The notes beneath the pieces were generated by a model. The model was not told the origin of the DNA. It did no database searches and worked only from the letters and a program-made list of their open reading frames with translations. A stretch of DNA of 64,000 nucleotides from Pseudomonas khorasanensis (GTDB lineage Bacteria > Pseudomonadota > Gammaproteobacteria > Pseudomonadales > Pseudomonadaceae): assembly GCF_014268505.2 (NCBI RefSeq), contig NZ_JABWQP020000001.1, forward strand, positions 620,001 through 684,000, written 5' to 3'. Made by a program: the position numbers and the translations under genes. The number at the start of each line of letters is the position of its first letter. The first letter of the stretch is position 1. Positions 7,770-16,323 of the stretch are shown piece after piece.

Positions 7770-8296
7770 TTCTTTTCTCCGATCAGACGCTGCCCGAGCA
7801 GCAGGGCAGTGGCGCGGTCGCCGTTGAACGCCATGGTCGCAGCACCGTGCAGCAAGGGCGCGACATCGGCGGGAACGTCGGCGCGCCAGGTCATCACGTT
7901 CATCAGCTTCAGCGAAGCCTCGGTCGCCTGGCCCATCGGGTTTTGCCACGCGTTGAATTCGGCCCAGTCACCGCGCATGGTCACTACCATCAAGAGGGGA
8001 AAACCTGCGCAGTTCTGCAGCGCCAGTGTGTTGATGCAGTTGCCGACGCCGCTCGACTGCATCAGCAATGCGCCGCGCTCACCGCCAAGCCAGGCGCCGG
8101 CAAGGTAGCCGATGCCTTCTTCTTCAGTGGTCAGCACGACGGCTTTGATGTCCGGATCGGCATAGGACATGCGGATCGCAGCGCAGTGACCTGCGTCCGG
8201 GACGAAGACCACGTGTTTGACGTCATGCGACTTGAGCACGCGAAACACGTCCTCCTGCCAATCCCGCTCGACGGTGTTTTGAGCTTCTGAAGTCAT
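7757..8296 (-). CDS. ThDP-dependent decarboxylase, alpha subunit (ComD/sulfopyruvate-decarboxylase type)
   Basis: 179 residues from ATG 8296 (GGAGAG five bases upstream; a longer frame exists but lacks a start signal). It is the PYR domain of a split ThDP enzyme: VVFVPDAGHCAAIR, then VVLTTEEEGIGYLAGAW with the glutamate that activates ThDP, then LLMQSSGVGNCINTL. It pairs with the overlapping beta subunit. It begins the six-gene run (decarboxylase alpha and beta, dehydrogenase, CoA-transferase, hydratase, lyase) and is separated from the upstream RraA gene by a terminator, so a promoter for this run probably lies at 8297-8436. Confidence 0.85.
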   Translation of the reverse strand: MTSEAQNTVERDWQEDVFRVLKSHDVKHVVFVPDAGHCAAIRMSYADPDIKAVVLTTEEEGIGYLAGAWLGGERGALLMQSSGVGNCINTLALQNCAGFPLLMVVTMRGDWAEFNAWQNPMGQATEASLKLMNVMTWRADVPADVAPLLHGAATMAFNGDRATALLLGQRLIGEKKWVK

Positions 8297-8436
8297 GTCA
8301 CTCTCCGGCAGTGCTGCTTTTGTTTTCACCGATTCTGGGTGCGCTGGCGGAGAACGACGACTACCGTTTTTGTCTTTGAGATATGCCGGTTTTGTATAGC
8401 TGGGCGCTGTCTGCCTCGGGTTGACTGCGCACCGGC

Positions 8437-8482
8437 AAAAAAATGCCCTCACCGGGCGCTGTCGTGGGCAGGCCGTGAGGGC
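8437..8482 (-). terminator. Rho-independent terminator after rraA-like gene 1
   Basis: On the minus strand the arms GCCCTCAC and GTGAGGGC form a stem with a long GC-rich loop, followed by seven T residues (A-tract at 8437-8443 on the plus strand). It lies 27 bp past the stop of the RraA-like gene and separates it from the decarboxylase operon. Confidence 0.65.
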
Positions 8483-8508
8483 AAAAGGGAAGACGGTGTA
8501 AGCGCGGA

Positions 8509-9171
8509 TCAGGATTTGCGTTGCAAGGTGTGGTAACCCAGCGCAGTGCGCGCGTCCCTGAGGGATTTGCCTTCAGCGATCAAGGCGCGAATGCGCGATT
8601 CGACTTCCTCGATCGAGCGTGCACAGGCGGCCACTTCACGGGCTCGATCCCGTGGCACGATGACCACGCCGTTGGCATCGGCGACGACGATGTCCCTGGC
8701 GCAAACCCGAGCCTGGCCGATGGACACGGGCCGGTTGACCGACTCGACTTCCACCCGGTCCTTTCCGGTCCGCATGAAGCGCCCCTTGCTGAACAGCGGA
8801 TAACCGTCACCCAGCGCCTTGCTGACATCCCGGCAGACGCCATCGATGACCGTTGCGGCAATCCGTTTGGTGCCGGCGTACTGGGTCATGATGTCGCCCC
8901 AGACGGTGCAGTCGGTGCGCCCGTCGTTGTCGATAACCACCACGTCGCCTTCCGCCACGTCATCAATGAAATCGCCAACCGTGCCGGGTGGGCAACTGGC
9001 GGTGACGTAGCGCACGGTGTAAGCCGGCCCGACTACGACCTGCCGGTAGTTATCCAGGGGCATGACACCCAGGCATTGGCCGGGCAGGCCCAGTTTGTCC
9101 AGGGCATCGGACACTCCGGGTGTATCCAGGCCTTCAAACAGCGCAACCAGTTCCTGGTCTTGGGGGGACAT
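8509..9171 (-). CDS. RraA-fold aldolase/decarboxylase-like protein 1
   Basis: 220 residues from ATG 9171 (MSPQDQELVALF), with GAGGTG upstream. It carries the RraA/HMG-aldolase signatures: DTPGVSDALDKLG, GDVVVIDNDGR, WGDIMTQYA, and VIDGVCRDV, in which Arg and Asp are the conserved substrate- and metal-binding pair of 4-hydroxy-4-methyl-2-oxoglutarate/4-carboxy-4-hydroxy-2-oxoadipate aldolases. RNase E inhibitor RraA shares the fold, but the retained RD pair favours an enzyme. It sits downstream of an ACS-type transporter. A pyruvate-forming aldol cleavage or oxaloacetate-type decarboxylation would suit the pathway. Confidence 0.85.
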   Translation of the reverse strand: MSPQDQELVALFEGLDTPGVSDALDKLGLPGQCLGVMPLDNYRQVVVGPAYTVRYVTASCPPGTVGDFIDDVAEGDVVVIDNDGRTDCTVWGDIMTQYAGTKRIAATVIDGVCRDVSKALGDGYPLFSKGRFMRTGKDRVEVESVNRPVSIGQARVCARDIVVADANGVVIVPRDRAREVAACARSIEEVESRIRALIAEGKSLRDARTALGYHTLQRKS

Positions 9172-9251
9172 GTGGCACCTCACAGTGATAACAGTTTTGT
9201 TCAGACTAAGGCCGGTCCAATGAGCGGCCCGTATTTATGCACCGGACCGTT

Positions 9252-10598
9252 TCAACCCGGCATGCTCAATTGCGCCCGTGGTTCGGAAATGGTCAGCAAC
9301 AGGATGAAGCTTGCGAATGATCCGATCGCCAGCCACGCAAACACATAGTTCCAGCCATAGTTATCCAGCAGTAGTCCGGTGATGAACGGCGTGGCTGCCG
9401 CCCCGAGCTGGCCGACCATGTTCACCACGGCGTTGGAGATGGGGAACGTTTTTTTGCTGGTCAGCCCCATCGGATAAACCATGTATGAGGAAAAGCCCAG
9501 GCTGAGCACCGCACCCGTCGCCAACAGCAGCAAGCCGTAGGGAATGGGTTCTGCCGGCGAGTTGATCAGCAGGTACATCATCAACGACGTCCCCAGCGCG
9601 GAGAGCAGCATGCCCGGTTTGCGTCGCCCGCCCATCAGGCGATCCGAGCAGAAACCACCGAGCAGGTTGCCAAGTACCGCTCCCACCCACGGCGCAGCCG
9701 AGACCAGGCCCATGTTCATGATCGAGAATTGTTTGACCGTCATCAGGTACGTCGGAATCCAGGCCAACAGGACGCTCGATACGCCAAGCTGGAAGCAATA
9801 GCTGGTGGCGCAGCCCCAGATGTTCCAGGACTTGAACACCTGCCGGTTGGTCTCAAGGCGCGCTTCATCGCGCACCCGTATGACGCGGTCGAGTTTGCTG
9901 ACCCAGGCCGGGGTCTGCCGCGGACGCGATTGTTGAGTCGCCTCGGTGGTGTCGGTCTCTTCGGTGATGTAGCTCAGTTCTGCTGCGTTGACGAACCGGC
10001 TGCGCGAAGGGTGATCAGTCACCATGAAATACCAGACGATGGCCAACACGATGCCGGGCACGGCGAAGAAGTAAAAGATCTCGCGCCAGCCCCATACCGA
10101 AATGATCACGGCGCACAGAGGTGGCACGATCACCGGGCCGAATTTCACGGCGGACAGAAAGATCCCGGACGCAGTGCCCTTTTCCCGCGCGGGAAACCAG
10201 TTATTGATCGTCGTCGTCATGCTGATCGGCAATGGACCCTCGGCCACGCCGAGCCCCAGGCGATACAGCTTGAGGGCCAGCAGTGAGCCGGCTGTACCCA
10301 CCAATCCAGTCAGAACGGATGTCATTACCATGGCGCCGGGCAGGATGCGGCTGACGCCGAAACGGCCAAACGCGAAGCCGGAGGGAATCTGTGCCAGCGC
10401 GTAGGCCAGGAGAAACAGGCTCATCAAACCGCCGGCCTCGGCGTTACTCATCGTGAATTCTTTACGAATGAACGGCAGCGCGACGCCGAGATTGGCGCGG
10501 TCGGCGGCTGCGATCGTGTAGATCAGAAAAATCAGCGTCGCGACCACCCAGCGGTAACGGCTGCGCACGGCAGGTTTTAGCACTTCAGGCATAGACAT
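9252..10598 (-). CDS. MFS transporter, anion:cation symporter (ACS) type
   Basis: About 448 residues from ATG 10598 (MSMPEVLKPA), with AAGG upstream, and twelve predicted membrane spans. YTIAAADRANLGVALPFI in TM1 and the loop FGRFGVSRILPG are typical of the ACS/phthalate-permease branch that imports organic anions (galactonate, glucarate, tartrate and similar). It is flanked by two RraA-like genes on the same strand, 38 bp after one and 80 bp before the other, so it probably imports the hydroxy- or oxo-acid they act on. Confidence 0.88.
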   Translation of the reverse strand: MSMPEVLKPAVRSRYRWVVATLIFLIYTIAAADRANLGVALPFIRKEFTMSNAEAGGLMSLFLLAYALAQIPSGFAFGRFGVSRILPGAMVMTSVLTGLVGTAGSLLALKLYRLGLGVAEGPLPISMTTTINNWFPAREKGTASGIFLSAVKFGPVIVPPLCAVIISVWGWREIFYFFAVPGIVLAIVWYFMVTDHPSRSRFVNAAELSYITEETDTTEATQQSRPRQTPAWVSKLDRVIRVRDEARLETNRQVFKSWNIWGCATSYCFQLGVSSVLLAWIPTYLMTVKQFSIMNMGLVSAAPWVGAVLGNLLGGFCSDRLMGGRRKPGMLLSALGTSLMMYLLINSPAEPIPYGLLLLATGAVLSLGFSSYMVYPMGLTSKKTFPISNAVVNMVGQLGAAATPFITGLLLDNYGWNYVFAWLAIGSFASFILLLTISEPRAQLSMPG

Positions 10599-10636
10599 TG
10601 GGGCAGACCTTATTGTTGTGGTGGTGAAAGCGTGCT

Positions 10637-11302
10637 TCAGTTGGCCAGCCCGGCCTTTTCCAGCACTTTGTCCAGCCATGACTGGTCAATCGCGCCCGTC
10701 GCAATTTCGGCTTTGACCTGCTGTTCGTGCGCATCATGCTCACGCGCCTTGAACAACACCTCTTCAGCGTCTTGCGGAGCAAAGGCAACCAGACCGTCTT
10801 CATCACCGACCACGATGTCGCCAGGGTTGATGATCATCCCGCCGATGGACACCGGGACATTGATTTCACCCGGCCCGCTTTTATAAGGACCGCAATGCAC
10901 CACGCTGCGCGCATAACAAGGCGTGTCTTGAAAACAGGCCACATCGCGGATGGCGCCATCGACGACGAAGCCCACACAGCCGCGCTGTTGTGCATAGAGC
11001 TTGATCAACTCACCGATGACCGCATTGGTGGCGTCACCTTGCGCATCGATGACCAGCACGTGCCCCGGCTCAATCAGGGTCAGGGCTTTGTAGATGTAGA
11101 GGTTGTCGCCGGGACGAGTCTTCACGGTCAGAGCAGTACCAACCAGTTTGCCCGTGTGGTTGTAACGCGTCAGTCCACGGGCACCGATGTGGCGCCCCAG
11201 GTTGTCGCTGATATGGGGCGTGACGACACTATGAAACGCCTCCAGCAACGCGCGTGACGGCTGCGGCGGAGAAGGGTGGATACGTGAACCGGGCAATGAC
11301 AT
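10637..11302 (-). CDS. RraA-fold aldolase/decarboxylase-like protein 2
   Basis: 221 residues from ATG 11302 with a strong GGAGG site. The motifs are HISDNLGRHIG, GHVLVIDAQGD, VIGELIKLYAQQRG, VVDGAIRDV (Arg/Asp pair retained) and GDIVVGDEDG. It is the least similar of the three RraA-like proteins in this region. First gene of the RraA2, transporter, RraA1 transcript. A 2-oxo-acid aldolase or decarboxylase role is known for the family; the substrate is unknown. Confidence 0.85.
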   Translation of the reverse strand: MSLPGSRIHPSPPQPSRALLEAFHSVVTPHISDNLGRHIGARGLTRYNHTGKLVGTALTVKTRPGDNLYIYKALTLIEPGHVLVIDAQGDATNAVIGELIKLYAQQRGCVGFVVDGAIRDVACFQDTPCYARSVVHCGPYKSGPGEINVPVSIGGMIINPGDIVVGDEDGLVAFAPQDAEEVLFKAREHDAHEQQVKAEIATGAIDQSWLDKVLEKAGLAN

Positions 11303-11358
11303 GGCGACCTCCGTGAACGACTGAACCCATGTGGGCTAGGCGTTCATAGTAAGAAACG

Positions 11359-11378
11359 TCGCTCGTTACCATTAGCGA
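11359..11378. promoter_or_regulatory. possible LysR-type operator
   Basis: TCGCT and AGCGA form an interrupted palindrome with a 10-bp centre in the gap between the LysR gene ending at 11427 and the RraA2 operon starting at 11302. This is a typical place and geometry for a LysR-type site. Only one site was seen and no promoter could be fixed. Confidence 0.35.
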
Positions 11379-11426
11379 TATTTATCTATGCAAAAGCATC
11401 GCTTTTTTTCTCGTTCGCTTTGCGCC

Positions 11427-12323
11427 TCACCACACCATGCGGCTGAAATCACAGCAGTGCGCGGCCAGACGTGCGACCTCCACGCTGAGGCCCTGAAGTC
11501 GATCGGCACGGTGCACGGCAATGTAATGAATAGGCGGCAGCGGCGGGTCGGTTTCGATCACCAGCAGCCGACCCTGATCCACCAAAGGCGCGAGACACTG
11601 GCGAGGCAGGTAACTGATCCCGACACCGGACAAAGTCAGGCCCAACTGGGCAATCAGGTAGTTGCTTTTTATCGTGCGGTTGACGCGCACATCGTTCTGC
11701 GTGAACCAGCGCTCATAGATCAATCCGGTGCCCGAGCCGCCGCCCTGGGTCAGCACGGTGTAAGTGGATAGGGCTTGCATGTTCATGGTCGCGTCGCCTT
11801 GGTGCAGCGATGGTGCGCACATCCAGGCATTCTCCACGGAACTCAGCGGCGTGCTGACGAAACGCGAGTCGGCGAAGATATCGGGAACGATGATCAGATC
11901 AAGTTGATCGTTCTCCAGCTTGGCCACCAGTTCGGTGCTCAGCTCGATCGAGGGTTCCAGTGCGACTTTGGGGTAGGCGCTGCGAATGCCCTCGACCAGT
12001 GCCGGTAGCCAGGTCATGGCGGTCAGCTCCGTGACGCCAATGCGAAAGCGCCTGACCAGCACTTCCCTGGAGCTGATTCGCTCGAGCAGATAATCGCGCT
12101 GGCGAAGGATTTCCGTGGCCTGCTCGAATAGCTCGGTACCTTTCTCCGTCAGGCGCGCGCTGCGTCTGGAGCGATCGAAAATCGGCATGTCGAAGGCGTC
12201 TTCCAGCTCCTGAATGCGCTTGGAGATAGCCGACTGAGACATGTTGAGCTTCATGGCGGCGGATTCGAAGCTGCCCAGCTCGACAATCCAGTAGATGGCT
12301 TCCAGTTGCTTGAACGTGATCAT
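11427..12323 (-). CDS. LysR-family transcriptional regulator
   Basis: 298 residues from ATG 12323 (MITFKQLEAIYWIVELGSF). The N-terminal winged helix-turn-helix is clear (FESAAMKLNMSQSAISKRI, residues about 20-40), followed by a substrate-binding effector domain (for example GVGISYLPRQCL near 250). It is transcribed toward the RraA2/transporter/RraA1 operon and lies just upstream of it, so it is the best candidate for its regulator. Confidence 0.92.
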   Translation of the reverse strand: MITFKQLEAIYWIVELGSFESAAMKLNMSQSAISKRIQELEDAFDMPIFDRSRRSARLTEKGTELFEQATEILRQRDYLLERISSREVLVRRFRIGVTELTAMTWLPALVEGIRSAYPKVALEPSIELSTELVAKLENDQLDLIIVPDIFADSRFVSTPLSSVENAWMCAPSLHQGDATMNMQALSTYTVLTQGGGSGTGLIYERWFTQNDVRVNRTIKSNYLIAQLGLTLSGVGISYLPRQCLAPLVDQGRLLVIETDPPLPPIHYIAVHRADRLQGLSVEVARLAAHCCDFSRMVW

Positions 12324-12395
12324 GGCCCAGGCCCGGTTGAAAAAAAGTGTTCCATTATTTACCAGAAGCATCGAGTGAGCGCCGCAATAAACACG

Positions 12396-12419
12396 CAAAC
12401 CCGGCCAGGGCCGGGTTTG
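12396..12419 (-). terminator. hairpin terminator after aminotransferase gene
   Basis: CAAACCCGGC and GCCGGGTTTG form a perfect 10-bp stem with a four-base loop, 12 bp after the aminotransferase stop. The T-run is better on the plus side (TTTT) than on the minus side (GTGTTTATT), so it may act in both directions. Confidence 0.7.
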
Positions 12420-12431
12420 TTTTCAAAGACA

Positions 12432-13643
12432 TCAACGCAGGCGGGAACAGAACTCGCCGATGGCTTCGCAGGCCTTGCGCAGCGAAGCGTCATCCAGCGC
12501 ATAGGCGATACGGATGTAAGGGCCAAGGCCGAAGGCGCTGCCGGGCACCACCGCGACATTGGCTTCGTCGAGCAATGCGTGGGCAACGTCTTCATCGCTG
12601 AGCAACACCCGACCGCCCAGTGAAGTGCGACCGATCAGCCCGGCACAGCAAGCGAATACATAGAACGCCCCTGCCGGGCTGGCGCACTCGATACCGGGAA
12701 TGGCGTTCAAAAGTTTGACCATCAGATCGCGACGTTTCTGGAAGACCGCGCGGCTCTCGTGAATGAAATCCTTGGGCCCGTCCAGAGCGGCCAGTGCCGC
12801 CTGTTGCGAAATCGAACTCGCCCCTGAGGTCTGCTGGCTTTGCAGCTTCTCCATGGCTTGCAGCAGCCAGCGAGGGCCGGTGGCAAAACCGATGCGCCAA
12901 CCGGTCATGGCGTAGGCCTTGGAAACGCCGTTCATGGTCAGGGTTCGCACGGCCAGACGAGGTTCGACCTGGGCCAGGGTATGGAAGGTCTGCTCGTCAA
13001 ATATCAGATGTTCGTAAATGTCATCCGCCAGGATCAACACGTGTGGGTGCGCCAGCAGCACTTGCGCCAGGGCGTGAAGCTCATCGCGGCTGTAAACGGC
13101 TCCCGTCGGATTGGACGGAGAGTTCAGAATCAGCCAGCGGGTCTGCGGGGAGATCGCTGCGGCCAGCGCCGCCGGTGTCAGCTTGAAACCGGTGTCGGGG
13201 GTGCAGGTCACCCGCAGGGTTTTACCGGAACACAGCTCCACCATCTCCGGGTAACTGACCCAGTACGGCGCCGGCACGATGACTTCGTCGCCCTCGTTGA
13301 GCGTGGCGGCCAACGCGTTGTAGATGACCTGTTTGCCGCCGCTGCCTACAAGGGTCTCTTGCCACGTGACGTCGAGGCCGTTCTCGCGGCGGAACTTGGC
13401 AGCGACGGCTTCACGCAGTGAACGTGCGCCGGCGACTTGGGTGTAGCGGGTGTGGCCCTGTTTGATGGCCTGAATGGCGGCCTGGCGGATATGGCTTGGC
13501 GTGTCGAAATCAGGCTCGCCGGCGCACAGCGAAATGATCGGTGCACCTTGTGCCCGTCGCTCGGCAACGCGATCGATGATGCGATAGGTCGCCGATGGCT
13601 GCGTGGCGGCGAGGCGCTGGTTCAGTCGTTGGATATCGTTCAT
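12432..13643 (-). CDS. PLP-dependent class I aminotransferase
   Basis: 403 residues from ATG 13643, whose A overlaps the TGA of the upstream RraA-like gene (TGATG), a sign of coupling. Fold type I signatures: SLCAGEPDFDTP, NSPSNPTGAVYS, ILADDIYEHL, and VSKAYAMTGWRIG with the PLP lysine at residue 242. It resembles the AspC/aromatic aminotransferase I-gamma group. With RraA3 it would interconvert an amino acid and a 2-oxo acid that the aldolase cleaves or produces. Amino-donor specificity is not readable. Confidence 0.9.
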   Translation of the reverse strand: MNDIQRLNQRLAATQPSATYRIIDRVAERRAQGAPIISLCAGEPDFDTPSHIRQAAIQAIKQGHTRYTQVAGARSLREAVAAKFRRENGLDVTWQETLVGSGGKQVIYNALAATLNEGDEVIVPAPYWVSYPEMVELCSGKTLRVTCTPDTGFKLTPAALAAAISPQTRWLILNSPSNPTGAVYSRDELHALAQVLLAHPHVLILADDIYEHLIFDEQTFHTLAQVEPRLAVRTLTMNGVSKAYAMTGWRIGFATGPRWLLQAMEKLQSQQTSGASSISQQAALAALDGPKDFIHESRAVFQKRRDLMVKLLNAIPGIECASPAGAFYVFACCAGLIGRTSLGGRVLLSDEDVAHALLDEANVAVVPGSAFGLGPYIRIAYALDDASLRKACEAIGEFCSRLR

Positions 13644-14308
13644 CAAACGTGCTCCGCCTGTATCGCTTCAAATTGACTGTCGTGCATGACTTCAGCCACA
13701 GATCGGTCGCTTCGCACCGCCTCGACCATACCGTTCTGGCGATGGGCAATACGTTCAGCAAGGTCGATGATCGCGTCGATGTGTGCCTGGGCAATGAACA
13801 CCGTTCCGCAGTTGTCGGCAATGACGTAATCGTCTTCGCTGACCTTGATCCCGGCGACATCGATGGTCACAGCGGCATCGATCTGCACGACCCGATTACG
13901 TGCGCTGACCATGGTTACCCCGCGCCCATAAACGGGGTAGCCGATCTCGGCGCTGCCATCGATGTCACGGCTACAACCGTCAATCACGGTGCCTCGTACC
14001 TGTTTGGCGGTGGCAGCGTTGGCGAGGATGTCGCCCCAGCAGGAAACCCCTTCGATGCCGCCGCTGATCACCAGAACACGGTCGTCGCTTCGAATCTGTT
14101 CGATGACGGGCGTGATCAGATGGACAGTGGGTGCGCGATCGGTTTTGGCCGCCAGTAACACCGTACTGGCGCGCCCGACGATTTTCGGGCAACTCCACAG
14201 AGGTCGCAGCCCCACGGTTGCGCCGGGCAGGCCGAGGAAATCCAGCGCGTCCGAGACCGTATTGGTGTCCAGCAGCGCCAGGCGTTCGAGCAAACAGGAT
14301 TGAGTCAT
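13643..14308 (-). CDS. RraA-fold aldolase/decarboxylase-like protein 3
   Basis: 221 residues. Motifs: TNTVSDALDFLGLPGA, RVLVISGGIEGVSCWGDIL, VIDGCSRDI with the Arg/Asp pair, and DYVIADNCGTVFI. ATG 14308 has AAGGTG upstream. It is co-transcribed with the aminotransferase and divergent from the LysR gene at 14414. The gap of 105 bp between them should hold the shared control region. Confidence 0.85.
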   Translation of the reverse strand: MTQSCLLERLALLDTNTVSDALDFLGLPGATVGLRPLWSCPKIVGRASTVLLAAKTDRAPTVHLITPVIEQIRSDDRVLVISGGIEGVSCWGDILANAATAKQVRGTVIDGCSRDIDGSAEIGYPVYGRGVTMVSARNRVVQIDAAVTIDVAGIKVSEDDYVIADNCGTVFIAQAHIDAIIDLAERIAHRQNGMVEAVRSDRSVAEVMHDSQFEAIQAEHV

Positions 14309-14413
14309 TGGGGGAGCACCTTGGTGGCGGAGGCAGCCAGTGTCAGGCAGAGGGTTTGATAGGTATATTACGAATCACAGATCCATTACATACGTTGAAC
14401 CTATGGAATCGCC

Positions 14414-15307
14414 ATGATCAATTTTCGCCTGATTCGTCATCTCTGGTTGTTTCTGGCAGTGGCCGAGGAACAGAATTTCGGCCGCGCCGCCAAACGTCTC
14501 GGCATGTCGCAGCCGCCGTTGAGCGAGCAGATCCAGGTCCTCGAGCAGGCGCTCAAGGTCACGCTGTTCGAGCGTTCGCGACGGGGTGCCAGGTTGACGC
14601 CGGTCGGCGCAGCGATTCTGCCAGCCGTACGTAAATTCGCCGAACAGCTCGAGCGTCTGGAGCTCGCGGTAGAGGAGGCCGTGGCAGGGCAGTCGGGAAT
14701 GCTGACCATCGGCGCTATTTCCACCGCCATGTTCGACGTGCTGCCGGGGTTGATCGAGCAACTGAAAAACCAGTATCCGCACCTCACTGTATCAGTGCGT
14801 GAAATCGACAGCGTCGAGGCGATTCCAGCGCTGGAAGCGGGAGACATCGACCTGGCCTTCGCTCGCCTTGACGGCGATTTGGGCGCATCGATCCGTTCGT
14901 TGCCGCTGACCGAAGATCGTCTGATGGTCGCGCTGCCCGCTGACCATCCATTGGCAGCGCGAAAGCGCATCAGCCTGTCCAGCCTTGCCACCGAGCCGTT
15001 GGTGATGTTTTCGCGCAAGGTCAGCCCGGTGTATTTCGATAACCTGATTGCGACTTGCCGGGCCAGCGGCTTTTCTCCCCGCGTGCTGCACGAGGTCCGC
15101 TCGGTGGCGTCGCAAATCGCATTCGTCAGTTGCGGCCAAGGCATTGCATTGGTGCCGGCGTCACTGAAGAAACTGGCACCCGACAACGTCGTACTGCGCC
15201 CGCTGAGCCAGAAACTCAACGTCGTCACGACGGCCGTGGCCTGGAATACGCTGCGCCCCAATCCGCTGGTGGATGCGCTGGTCAATCAGCTGAAAACCAG
15301 GGCTTGA
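14414..15307 (+). CDS. LysR-family transcriptional regulator
   Basis: 297 residues, full family length. The winged helix-turn-helix spans residues about 18-40 (NFGRAAKRLGMSQPPLSEQI), and the PPLSEQI variant is the one found in CatR/BenM-type regulators of carboxylate catabolism. The effector domain follows (GMLTIGAISTAMFDVLPG). It is divergent from the RraA3/aminotransferase operon and probably controls it. Confidence 0.93.
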   Translation: MINFRLIRHLWLFLAVAEEQNFGRAAKRLGMSQPPLSEQIQVLEQALKVTLFERSRRGARLTPVGAAILPAVRKFAEQLERLELAVEEAVAGQSGMLTIGAISTAMFDVLPGLIEQLKNQYPHLTVSVREIDSVEAIPALEAGDIDLAFARLDGDLGASIRSLPLTEDRLMVALPADHPLAARKRISLSSLATEPLVMFSRKVSPVYFDNLIATCRASGFSPRVLHEVRSVASQIAFVSCGQGIALVPASLKKLAPDNVVLRPLSQKLNVVTTAVAWNTLRPNPLVDALVNQLKTRA

Positions 15308-15434
15308 TACGTTTGGCCTATGAATACTTTCCGCAATCAGTCATTTACAGCGGGCTGCAAACCCCTTGAAATGCGCGCCTTGCCAGCAGCTTTACCTGCT
15401 TTCTTCGTCAGCTTTTCGTTCAAGGAGCCTCAAC

Positions 15435-16250
15435 GTGTCCCCATCCGACGCCTTCATTCACCTGCGATTGCCCATGACAGTGGATGGCGTCGAACTCGAC
15501 ATTGCGGCGCTTCATCGATCGGGCTCGCTGGCTCCGATCGTCTTCCTCCACGGCTTCGGCTCGACCAAGGAAGACTATGCCGACATCGTTCGGCATGCAG
15601 CTTTTGCCGGGCATCCTTTTCTGGCATATGACGCACCGGGTTGCGGCGAAAGCGAATGCGATGACTTGTCAAAGATCTCCATCCCGTTTCTGATGCAAAC
15701 CGCTGTGCAAGTCCTGGCACAGACCGGCATTGACCGCTTTCATCTGGTGGGGCACTCGATGGGCGGGTTGACTGCATTGATGCTGGCGCATCATTTTCCG
15801 GATCGAGTGCTCAGCTTTGTCGATATCGAAGGCAACATTGCGCCTGAGGACTGCTTCCTGAGTCGGCAGATTGTCGACTTCCCGGCGGAGGATCCTGACG
15901 CTTTCTTTAGCGCGTTCATTGAACGCACGCGCCAGGCGCCGGCGTATGCGAGCGCGCTCTATTCGGCCAGTTTGCGGCACAAGGTCCGCGCAGGCGCGGT
16001 ACGCGGGATTTTTCAATCGATGGTCGACTTGTCGGATAACGCCAGCCTGATGGACAAGTTTCTCGGGCTGCAATGTCCGCGCATGTTCATGTACGGCGAG
16101 CAGAACGCCGCGCTGTCCTATCTGCCGCACATTCAGGCTCACGGCGTGCGTTTGGCGCCGATTGCCAACTGCGGGCACTTCCCTATGTACTCCAACCCGG
16201 TCGCCATGTGGCAGCAGATCGCCGATTTTTACCGTAGCCATTTCGGCTGA
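15435..16250 (+). CDS. alpha/beta hydrolase
   Basis: 271 residues. The start is taken as GTG 15435 because AAGGAG lies seven bases upstream; longer in-frame starts lack a site. It has the oxyanion segment FLHGFGSTKED, AYDAPGCGES, the nucleophile elbow VGHSMGG (Ser108) and a C-terminal NCGHFPMY with the catalytic His. It is downstream of a LysR gene on the same strand. It may be an esterase or lactonase feeding the neighbouring acid-catabolism genes; the substrate is unknown. Confidence 0.85.
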   Translation: MSPSDAFIHLRLPMTVDGVELDIAALHRSGSLAPIVFLHGFGSTKEDYADIVRHAAFAGHPFLAYDAPGCGESECDDLSKISIPFLMQTAVQVLAQTGIDRFHLVGHSMGGLTALMLAHHFPDRVLSFVDIEGNIAPEDCFLSRQIVDFPAEDPDAFFSAFIERTRQAPAYASALYSASLRHKVRAGAVRGIFQSMVDLSDNASLMDKFLGLQCPRMFMYGEQNAALSYLPHIQAHGVRLAPIANCGHFPMYSNPVAMWQQIADFYRSHFG

Positions 16251-16283
16251 ATGCACGGGGCGAAGTTGGCTGTGGATGCGCCA

Positions 16284-16309
16284 TAAAAAAGGGCCCGTAC
16301 AGGGCCCTT
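16284..16309 (-). terminator. Rho-independent terminator after MHS transporter
   Basis: AAGGGCCC and GGGCCCTT pair over eight bases with a five-base loop. On the minus strand the hairpin is followed by a T-tract (plus-strand A-run at 16285-16290). It lies 15 bp past the transporter stop and can also end the convergent hydrolase transcript. Confidence 0.8.
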
Positions 16310-16323
16310 GTCATGTTGGCGAT

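Noticed and set aside
8509..9171. RraA-like protein as RNase E regulator
   Set aside because: The Arg/Asp pair of aldolases is kept and the neighbours are catabolic, so an enzyme is more likely.
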